Origin: Lepidostoma basale
Lineage: Eukaryota; Arthropoda; Insecta; Trichoptera; Lepidostomatidae
Length of the DNA stretch: 64,000 nucleotides
Assembly (NCBI GenBank): GCA_022606425.2
Contig: JAHDVF020001251.1
Location: 978,501 to 1,042,500 of the forward strand
Direction of reading: 5' to 3'
The notes under the pieces are model-generated. The model was not told the origin of the DNA. It made no database searches and saw nothing but the letters and a program-made list of their open reading frames with translations. Both the position numbers and the translations under genes were made by a program. Every line of letters begins with the position of its first letter. The stretch's first letter is position 1. Positions 24,801 through 36,800 of this stretch are shown here, in pieces.

Positions 24801-27800
24801 TACAAACTTTAACACATAAATAACTAAAATTTTGATATTCAAAATCTTCTTCTTCTTCTTCTTTTAGACCTTTGGTCTGTTCCTGTAATCAGGATGGCCT
24901 CTTTTGGGAGGTCGACTCCCAGTTATCCTTCCATCTCTTTGGTGGTCTTCAGCAGTGGTCCGTCCTATTTATAAACACCTGGAGTTCTGGTATCTAGTAT
25001 AATTTTCAAGAATATTTAATAAAAAACATCTGGCTTTCTAAACATTGGATCCAGTAGAGAGTGTTTGCTGTTGGCGCATATTAGAAAACCGACCTGTTCA
25101 TGTGTGGTGAGATCCCCAGCAATGTATTTCCCGAGTCCCATCGGGAAGGTGATGCTGGCAATGAATAGCGCTATCAGACCAGGATATAAAAAGCGGCTGA
25201 AATAATAATTAAAACTTAAATTAGATACTGTCCATCATCATTGGAAGTGCTATTGCTGGGAAGACACTACGTGATTGTGTAAGGAACACCACAATCCAAG
25301 AGGATAAAAATGTACTAGGTTTTCCCTATGTTTAGAATGAAGGATGAAGCAGACCTTCAAATTAAATCAAATCAGTTAACTAACTAACTAACTAACCATC
25401 ACGCCATCTTTCTGAAGGGGTAGGTAGAAAGAATGGACTGCCACACTTTTCTTTCCTTACATATTTCTCTCGCATCCTCAATTTCATACATCGTGTCATG
25501 CACGCGCGTCGATTTCTCTGACTCCTCACATGGCCGACATTCAATATTTGATTTATTTGATCGTGCCACGTTTTCCTCGGTCTTCCTCTATTTCTGGTTC
25601 CATTTACATCATTCACATACAATTTTTTTACCATTCTTTCTTCATTCATTCTTTCCATATGTCCAAACCATCTTAATGATCCTTTCATTATTTTGTTCAT
25701 GACACCATCATTCGCACCGCATTTACTTCTTATATTTTCATTCGACACTCTATCATATACAGAGTATATATACACATTCGTCTAAGAGATCTCATTTCTA
25801 CTGCATTTATTCTACTTTCATCCTTCTTTTACCAGTTCCATGCTTCGCTTCCATACATAAGGACAATAAATTAATTGAGAGACAGGATTCCATCAAATCA
25901 GTTTATTTTCTAAAACTTAAGTTCAAGGCATCTATTGAAAACAGGTAAAATATAATATATATTATAATATCAGGAACGCATGAGACATGGTTCTACTTTA
26001 GGAAGACAAGATATTCTCTAAAGTCAAGACTATTTGTCTTCTAAACGTACTTTCATTAATATTAAAGAAGTCGATCACCGTTATCACCAGAGGCAGGTTG
26101 GTTCTGACGGCCGGTAGGTAAAACAATCTATGCTGTCGCTGTCGGAGATATCTTTCAGGGACAAACAGCCGAACACACTCCAGCTCGGCCGAGTTCTCGA
26201 AATATCCCCTGAGTAATTTAAAGAAAAGGGGTTGATGCCCATCTCTTCGAAGCTGCAGAGAGTTGGTCCCAAGCATTCCCAAAAGAAATGCCGTGGGATA
26301 GAACCACAGATAGCTATCATACTCCCTCATGTAGAGATACCTCAGAAATTTACTAAATTTACAAAATGTACTAGGTTTCCCCTGTTTATAGAACGAAGGA
26401 TGAGGCAGACCTTCAAATTAAATCAAATCAGTTTATTTTCTCAAAAGATATTATCAAACAAAACTTAAGTTCAAGGCATCTATTGGCGGACGATCGAAGT
26501 GTGCGCGGGAGATGCCTATTGGTGGCGATGAGGTTCGCAACCCATCACACCGCGTCTCCCGCGGGGCGAAAAGAGAAGGATGGAGTGCCGCATCAGTAAA
26601 AGTGTGACAGTCCATTCTTTCTGCCTACCCTTTCGGGGAGACGGCGTGATGGTTAGTTAGTTAGTTATCTATTGAAAACAGGTAAAATATAATATACTCG
26701 TATAATACCAGGAACGCATGAGAGATGGTTCTACTTTAGGAATACAAGATATTCTCTAAAGTCAAGACTATTTGTCTTCTGAACATACTTTCATTAATAT
26801 TAAAGACGTCGATCTCCGAGGAGATCATGTTCAGCAGTTTGATTGCTCTAACCACCGGTATCACCAGAGACAGTTTGGTTCTGGCAGGCGGTAGATAAAA
26901 CAATCTACGCTATCGCCGTCGAACATATTTATCGGGAATAAAAAGACCAACTTTCTCCAGTACGGCCAAGTAACTAACTAACTAACCATCACGCCGTCTC
27001 TCCGAAGAGATAGGCAGAAAGAATGGACTGCCACAATTTTCTTTCCTGACATATTTATCTCGCTTCCTCAACATTCATACATCGTGTCATGCACGCGCGT
27101 GGATTTCTCTGACTCCTCACGTGGCCGACATTCAATATTTGATTAATTTGATTGTGCCAAGTTTTTTTCGGTCTTCCTCTTTTTCTAGTTCCATTTACAT
27201 CCTGAATATTTACATGTTTTACCATTCTTTCCATGTGTCCAAACCATCTTAATGATCCTTTCAATATTTTGTTCATAACACCAATTAAGATTCATCTAAA
27301 GATTAGGGTTATAAGAAACCCATCTCTTCGAAGCTGTAGAGAGAGTTCACCTGGAAAATAATGTAAAACAACTCACTTTTTCTGCAGAAATTTGTTGATT
27401 CTTTTGCTGTTTCTCATACTGATTACATACTGCCGATGTAACCACACATAAGCGGCACCAATCAGTCCGGATATAACGCTGCAAAACCAAAAAAAAAACC
27501 TAGGTTAGGTAAAATAATTTCACAAATACAGTACACTCCCAATTTTCCGGGATGGATGGTAAAAAAAAATTCCGTACAATCAATTTCCCAGTTAATCCGA
27601 AACAAACCAATAATAGGAACGCATTAGAGATGGTTCGACATTAGGAAGACAAGATACTTTCTAAAGTCGAGAGTATTTGTCCCCTGAACGTTCTTTCAAT
27701 AATATGAAAGACGTCGATCTCCGAGGAGACCGCATTCAGCAGACTAATTGCTCTTCCCACCGGTGTCACCAAGAGCCAGAGGCAGATTGGTTCTGGTGGC

Positions 27801-30800
27801 CGGTAGAGAAAACAATGCTGTCGGAGAAATCTATCAGGGACAAAAAGACCAACACCGTCTAGCACGGCCAAGTTCTCGAAAAATCGCCTGATTAATTTAA
27901 AGAAATGGGTAATGAGATGCCCATGTCTTCGAAGCTGTGGTTCCAAGCATTCCTAAAAGAAATGCTGTGAAGCGACTATACATCATAGCGCTCTCAGTCT
28001 AGTTGGGATCAGTGGAGGTAGAAGCCAGTTAACAAAGTTTTCGACCAGAGTAAGGAGAGTCTTTTCTGTGAAACTCATTTTCATTTACGTTGGAACAAAG
28101 AATTGTCGTCAAGTTTGACATTACTTTTTGAACTAACCATAGACTTGATTATCCGGGGATTAGTTAAATTATTTAAAGGGGACGTTCAACTCTATGGCAT
28201 CCTTTGAGCGGTGTCCACTCCAGAACGCATCTACCCCATTGGTTGTCGTTCTTCAACAAGTCTCTCAAGAGTCTACCAAATTTTTAGATATTTATATTAT
28301 ATTGCTTAATCCAAAAACCATGTCATGAAGAATGATGAATTACCCCATGATTGCGAATACTATGAGTTCTTGAGGGTCAAATGGAAAGTCCATGGCGAAG
28401 TTGGTGGGGAACATGGCCGTCACCGTGTGGGCTCCTCCTGTCCATACGGCGAGCAGGCGAAACACCTGACGAAACACAAAAACAAAATTAAATTGGACTG
28501 TTACAATCTTGAAATAACTCTCTACATCCATACAAGCATAGAATAGGAACAAGAAATAAAAAAAAGCCGACGAAAACGTGACACGATCAAATCAATCAAA
28601 TATTAAATTTCGACTAATTTACGTGACAATAAAATGGCGATAGATTAGCTGCCTATCACATGTCTCTAGAATCTTCAAACGAATCTGTTGTATACAAAAA
28701 AAATCTATGTATGAATATATTGAATATTGAGGAAGCGAGAGAACTATGTCTTAAAAGAATAGGGTGGCAGTCCATTATTTCTGCCTACACCTTCGGAGAG
28801 ACAGTGTGAAGGATAGTTAGTTACATACCTCATATTTATTATTTATTTAATTTGATCAAGCCACGTTTTCCTCGGTTTTTCTTTACTTTCTGTTCCTTTC
28901 ACATTGTTAACTTATGTAATTTTACATAAAGTATGTAAAATTGCATAATTCTTTGACTAACTAATTAACTAATTAAACATCAAGGCGTGATAGTCAACAT
29001 CGAGGGGACATGAAAGAAGAAGATGATCAGATATTACTCACAGTAGCACCGCAGACCGCAGCAAAGAACCCTCTCCAATAATTCCTCACAGCGAAATAAA
29101 CCGTAGTTACCTCAATGGAGAATAGGACACCTGAAATATATAATATTATTATATTAACCACTTGAATACCGTAAGGCCACTAGTGGCCGCTAAGTAGGCG
29201 CACCACCAATACTGTGAGGTCACTTTGTATTAAAAATTATTCCAGTAGGAATTTTAACATTTTTTTTTTGGGGCTAGCGACATCTATACACTATCTCTGA
29301 AAGAAAAATGAACCTTTTGACGTTGGTCGATCTTATTGAAAAATGGATTTTTGTAGAAGTCGAGCACTAGGGTTACCACTTATGGTAAGATTGATATAAA
29401 GGATCAAAAGGATATCAATTGAAAGAATTAAATTTCAAGTGATAATAGACAAGAACTGATACGGCATACTTTCATTCTTTAATGTTTGCTTTCAATAATT
29501 TTTTTTTTATAAAAATGTAAAAATTATGTAAAAATTATATTTATTTATGCTTGTGACCAAATGTAAAAATCAAATATACGAAATTTCGATAATGCAACTT
29601 GAAAAATTTAAACTTGATATATCATTTTATAGGTAAACTTATTGAATAATTTCTTCAATATTATTTTTAAGTTCTTGCTGGTTAAGTGCCTAATTACAGC
29701 TAATTTAAAAAATGGTGGATACGTGTAACATAAATTAAATAAACACAAAAGTCCGGATCGTCCATGTCAAGATGTGCAACATCGAAAAAAACATTATGTG
29801 CTAAATTAAAAAAACGGTGGATTCATGGAACATAAATTAAATTGACAATATGTGCACCATCTAAAAATAACATTTTGTGTTCAATTATTTTTATTTTGTT
29901 ATTTTATTTTATATTGTATATATTTTATATTTTATATTGTATTTTATCTTATTTGTTTTAAATTTATTTTGTGGGTGTTGGACGATCGAAGTGTGCGCGG
30001 GAGACGCCTATTGGTGGCGATGAGGTTCGCAACCCATCACACCGCGTCTCCCGCGGGGCGAAAAGAGAAGGATGGAGTGTCGCATCAGTAAAAATGTGAC
30101 AGTCCATTATTTCTGCCTACCCTTTCGGGGAGACGGCGTGATGGTTAGTTAGTTAGGTAAACTTAAAACATAATGCATTAAATCCATTAGCCCTATTTAT
30201 TTTAAATAATTAAAAAAACAAGCGGTATGCGAGTGTTCCTAAGATTAAAACATCACGGTACTAAAACGGTTAATGTAAAAAAAAATTAACAAATTTTCAA
30301 TTCTACAAGTCTAACAAACCGAAGATCCTACCTCCGATTGGAGCAGCGAAGCAAGAGCCGACCCCCACAGCGCAGGCTGCCGCGAGCATCTCACACGTTC
30401 TCGACTCGTTTTCGTAGATTCCTTGGAAGGAAGTCACCAACTTACTGAGCAGCGATGCCACCATTGACCCAATATGGACAAAAGGACCCTAGAAACGCAA
30501 AAAACAATGTATTTGTGGGGTTAACAAACCATGCAGGACTTTGAGACCACACGAGTGGAGGCAATGGACTCAGACTGCTGTACCAGCATATTACAATGGC
30601 GAAATACATTGCATGGACAATCAAAACACCTGACACAATAGATTCTCAGCCTAACGAAGCCGATGACCGAAGGAGACCGTGTGCGAAAAATGATAAATCA
30701 GGGCCCGGTTTCATACAAAAGGTTACTAGAGATTGTCCGGCAGATTATCGTGTGCAAAGGAAGCAAAACATATAAAAGCCATACAGCCAACCACTCTACA

Positions 30801-33800
30801 AGTCAGTCATTATCGCGACTTCTAACCGACACGAGTCTACGTTATCAAGTCTACGTCACGAGGGATCTCGGACTCTCTCCCGCCGATCTACGAATCCACT
30901 CTACTACGTCACGCAGCTTCTGGCGAGTCTTCGCTTCAGCTGACCGACACTACCGCCCAGCGTATCATCATTCTCAGCTGCTCGCCGCCCTGACTCCGCC
31001 CCGCTACTATCGACATCCTGTGAAGTTACTCCGCCATCCATCTACGCTCCATTACGAGTACATAATACTATTAGTGTATAATTACTTGTGATCGAGAATA
31101 AACGTTGAAACTTCGACCGTCTTTCAACTCTCAACACATCCCCCTAAATATTTTTCAAAATGGTAAATTTTACACTGGATGCCCTGGAATTCTTATTCTT
31201 CCGGTGGCGCTACAGCCTATATCGAGCCTTGGACTCAGTCAACTTTCGCCTCCAGCAGTCATCTTCCTGAAGAAGTTGTGCTGCGACCCTCTTAATTTCG
31301 CCCTCCCACCTTAGCCTCGGTCTTCCCACCCTTTCTTCTTCCGTCCGAGTGTCCAATCATAATGCGTGAGTTTGGCATCCTCTGTACATGTCCAGCCCAT
31401 CTCAATATTAGTAGCTTTATGTGTGTGGAGGTGTTGGGGTCTTGATACATGGAATACAATTTTTGTTATTGATTTTTTGAATAGACTTTTGTTTGCGATG
31501 ACAACTTACCTAAAATCATAACTTACCTAAGGTCATAAGTCCTGTGAACACCTCGACCACCATATTCTGTTTCCAATTTGCACCTTCATCTCTATTGAGA
31601 TACAATTAATCATTGAAATGATAACCCGCAATGGGTAAAATCCAGTATTCGTCTACAAGTATTTGTATACATTCAAAATGTTGTAAAAACAAAAACTGGT
31701 CCAAGTTAAAAATAGCATATAAATTGGAGTGACATCTCTAGGCGTTATCTAGCAATACGTAATGGCGGTAGCCTTTCACATTGCGTTAATAAAAAGATCT
31801 TCTGCTTAATCCAAACTTCATACATGGCCCTAGTGTGTAGATTGAACTAAAAAATGTGAAGTGTGGTGTTACTTTGTAGCATATATACAACTTCCAAAAA
31901 TTTGTCAGACATGGTGGTCATAAGAAGGGTGGAATGGGGAATGTTGTATTACATAAAGCGTGCGCTTAACCTAACCAATGACAGGTCATAAGTCCTGTAA
32001 ACACCTCGACCACCATATTCTGAGACCTTTGGCTCTATTGAGATACAATTAATCCTTGAAATGATAACCCGCAATGGGTAAAATCCAGTATTCGTCTACA
32101 AGTATTTGTATACATTCAAAATGTTACCTAAAATATATTTGAAAAATAATTTTACCTCTTTTCCCAGAGGCATCCCACTTCCTAGAGTTGCGGTAAGACC
32201 AACCACCTTGGCCACGAGGGTTTTAAAGGTTAGATACTCCTTCAGATTCACTCCTCGGAGAATCGTCTTCATCTCAGGAATGCCAGAACCTTAAAAAAAA
32301 ACATTATAAATATATATTATTATTATACACGTCGTCCCTGCGCCGCCCACGTATGACCTTTTTACATTTCGGGAACAAAAAGAAGTCGCCAAAGGCTAAA
32401 TCTGGTGAATAGGGAGGGTGATCAATCACAGAGATCGCTTTACGGGTCAGAAACTGGCGGACAATCAGTGATGAATGTGAAGGCGCATTATCATAATTTT
32501 CTAAACTTCAAATGTTCTGTTTAAATCGCGTGCACAGACGATTTTTATAAATTTAGTTCGTCAGCAATCATCCGAACAGTTCATCGATGATTGGAAAGCA
32601 TAACAGACCAAACACGTTCAATCTTTTCATCAACACAGGAAGTCGACGGTCGTCCTGAACTTGCATTGTCCTTGCAGTCATCACGGCCTCACCAAAACCC
32701 TTGATCCACTTAAAAAGAGCAGTTTTCTTTAGTGTCTTAACTCCATAAACAGTCTAACATTTCATGAATTTCTGAGATGTGGTCCTATAGAATGACCTTG
32801 TCCGAAAGGCGTGCAAGATGGATCGGCCATGTATACGACAAGAAGGCCTCTTGCATGCCATAATGGAGGGTATGACCGAGGGGACAAACTCTAGGGGACG
32901 CCCACGCCGAGAGTACCTGGAGGACCTGTTGGTGGACGTGCGCTGCTCATCATATGAAGATTTCAAAAGAGCCGCACAAGACAGGGAAGAATGGAAGAGT
33001 AGAATAGAGGAAATTGCTGCAAACCAATCCCAGGATTAAAACCAGAGAAGATATATATTCTTCCCGCCGCTTCTGGGAAACAGCGTGATGGTTAGTTAGA
33101 TAAATACTTCAAGCGGCAAGGTTGGCTAAACTTAGTTTAATAATAGCCGCAAATAGTCAGTTTATAGTGTCTATTCGCAAGCAAACATCGGGATTATACA
33201 AAGTTTACGGTTGCAATTTCCTCTTTGAAAATTCATATAAAATATTTGGATTACTTATCAACATGTTTGATCAGCCGAGAATGAGAAGGCCGTAGATAAG
33301 ATTAAAAAATTGTCTACTCAATTTGTAAAAGTGGTCCATGCACTTAATAATTCAGATTACCAATGTGAAATAAGAGAATACTTGTTGTGGAGTACTCCAA
33401 TTATCCTAATCAAATAGGACCGGACCCCATTCTGATAATGAAAAATTAGGATAATTGGATTTTTTTTTTTTAACTATTTTTGAAGACTAACTAACTAACC
33501 ATCACGCCGTCTCTCCGGAGGGATAGGCAGAAAAAAGGTTAATTAATTAAAATTACTCGTATCAATAAATTAAGTAAGTAAACTCGCTCACATTCATATA
33601 GTGCGCGAATATACTCCCTCGAATTAAAATCCTATACGAATATACTCGCTTATATAAAAATATGACAACGAGCTTGAACTACAAGTCCTGGTGAATTGTA
33701 TGTATGAGGTATGCATGCGAAATGATCTGATGATGAATGTTAATAAGTCCAAGGTAATGATTTTTGAAAAGGAAGAAACCATGACAGTCTGCAACATTAG

Positions 33801-36800
33801 TGTGAATAGTGAAAATTTGGAGCAAGTAGTTGAGTTCGTGTATTTAGGTAGTATGTTTACAAGAGATGGGCGAGTGGAGAGGGATATTGAAAGAAGGGTC
33901 GGGGCAGGCAACAAAGTGAATGGTGCACTTAAAGTTGTCATCGCAAACAAAAACCTATCAAAAAAATCTAGAATGGCAGTGCACAATGGTGTTCTTCTAC
34001 CGACCCTTATGTATGGAAGCGAAGCATGGAACTGGCAAAAGAAGGATGAAAGTAGAATAAATGCAGTTGAAATGAGATCTCTTAGAAGAATGTGTGGATA
34101 CTCTGTGTATGATAGAGTGCCAAATGAAAATATAAGAAGTGAATGCGGTGCGAATGATGGTGTCATGAACAAAATAATGAAAGGATCATTAAGATGGTTT
34201 GGACATATTGAAAGAATGAATGAAGAAAGAATGGTAAAAAAATTATATGTTAATGATGTACATGGAACCAGAAATAGAGGAAGACCGAGGAAAACGTGGC
34301 ACGATCAAATAAATCAAATATTGAATGTCGGCCATGTGAGGAGTCAGAGAAATCGACGCGCGTGCATGACACGATGTATGAATGTTGAGGAAGCGAGAGA
34401 AATATGTCAGGAAAGAAAAGTGTGGCAGTCCATTCTTTCTGCCTACCCCTTCGGGGAGACGGCGTGATGGTTAGTTTATATAAAAATATCATGTGAGGAT
34501 ACTCGCTCATAGATTAATGATATTTTATAAAGCGCTGTATTTAATAATAAATCATCTCAAAGGTGCTGACATTCCTCACGCTTATACGTATTAAAATGAT
34601 GCGCGATTATACTCGCTCGTATTACAATAGTCTGCGAGTATACTCGCTCGTATTACAATAGTTTGCGAGTATACTCGCACATATTGAACTTTTGCGCGAG
34701 TATACTCGCGCATTGCAATTAAATGCTGTAAGCGTATGTAACATCAATTTTCATTTCACGTATAATCTTATATACTTAATAACTATTCGGTGTTAATGAT
34801 TTACCAATGGCTTGTGGCGCCACAATGTGTACGAAGCCGGCTGAGAAGAGGATGAGAATGATGGGAAGAGAGACCCACGCCAGGTACTTGGCCACGAAGC
34901 CTTCCGCCAGATCACGGTACATCCATATCCTGGCTGTAAAATAATAATAACAATAATAATAAATTAGTACAGATTACTTGAATGTTAAAAATAACAAAAA
35001 TTTCGAAAATCTTTAAAAAAAAATGTGTGTTATTGTGTACGCACGTAAAAAATTATACTTATTTGGCGTAACAAAACAAAAATAAATGTTTCTTTTTTAT
35101 ATACTTTGGATACAACACTCACATTTATTAAAAAATTTAAATTAAAATTAAATATCAAACATGTTTTGGACTAACCAGCCCTTCATCAGTAATATTATAT
35201 AAATAAAACTAACTAACTAACTAACCACCACGCCGTCTCCCCGGAGGGGTAGGCAGAAAGAATGGACTGCCACACTTTTCTTTCCTGACATATTTCTCTC
35301 GCTACCTCAACATTCATACATCGTGTCATGCACGCGCGTCGATTTCTCTGACTGAGGAGTCGACTGACGACATGCGAGGACATGGCCGACATTCAATATT
35401 TGATTTATTTGATCGTGCCACGTTTTCCTCGGTCTTCCTCTATTTCTGGTTCCATTTACATCGTTAACATATATTTTTTTACCCATTCTTTCTTCATTCA
35501 TTCTTTCCATATGTCCAAACCATCTTAATGATCCTTTCATTAATTTGTTCATAACACCATCATTCGCACCGCATTCACTTCTTATATTTTCATTCGACAC
35601 TCTATCATACACAGATTATCACACATTCGTCTAAGAGATCTCATTTCTACTGCATTTATTCTACTTTCATCCTTCTTTTGCCAGTTTCATGATTCGGTTC
35701 CATACATAAGGGTCGGTACAAGAACACCGTTGTGCACTGCCATCTTATCTATATAAATTAGTATATTTGGTTTAAATCTACTAATGTTTACGTCTTCGAC
35801 CGGTTTCGGCAGCTTGATTCAGAAGATGGCAGCGAGCTTCTGAAACCGGTCGTAGACACACTTTAAAAAGATTTTTTACAAAAATCTTTTTTTTCATTAT
35901 TTCCTAAATCTTAAAAAAAACGTTTGTGTACTCTTATGTACGCGCATAAGAGGTTATATTTACGTATTACGCGTATTTTAAGTTGTTCTTATTCAGAGTG
36001 GTAACAGCTATGACTACCACACCAAAGGTCCCGGAATCGAACATCGCCTGGAATCGAACCTTCCCGGTTCGATTCTCGGCGTTGAAATGTAAAAAAAATA
36101 TGTATTTGGCCTGGTAAAATACTAGCTACCTATAACATGTCATGAGAATCAATAGCTAAAAAGTTGTATACAGTAATTGGATTCAAATAACTTATTGTAT
36201 ACAAAAATGGGGAAATAAACCGGGAAACTACCGCATCAAAAGATCCTATTGGCATCCAAAGAAACAACAAATATGTTAATTCCAAGGATTGAAACATTAA
36301 AATAAAATAAAAACATCAAATAAGTGTAAGAAATGAAAACATGTCACACGTCTTGCCCGCGCGACAGTCACGAAGTGAACTTACGCGTTACTGGTGTGTG
36401 CACATCACCGGTTGGCTAGTGTTAAACATATTTGATATTATAATCAACCTATTGAAAGTAAGGCATTAAATTCTGAAAACCCATCTCATTATCTATCGTC
36501 AAAATTGACAAATTATTTCTGGGATTGTAAATTATAAAAATCCAATAAAGCCGTTGGAACTTGAGTTAATACTTACAGATAATCCAATCCAGAGATAAGC
36601 TACATGGCAAATCATAAATTTCATTAGTAATCTTATCACAAGTGGAGAAATTTAGTTCAAAAACATAATTATGTAAAGACCATATCACGAAGAGAAAATT
36701 AAAGATGATTTTGTTTATTCATTAAAATACTGTTTTTTAATCGATTGAACTGTTAAATTGAAGTGAAGAAGAAGAAGATGACCATCGGGTGGTGACCCAA

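Noticed and set aside
30663..31091. 142-codon open frame
   Set aside because: Lies inside a probable LTR with TATA and poly(A) signals; composition matches an untranslated leader.
33664..34475. A host gene with a 258-codon frame
   Set aside because: It is a 5'-truncated LINE-A copy with target-site duplication, without its own start context.
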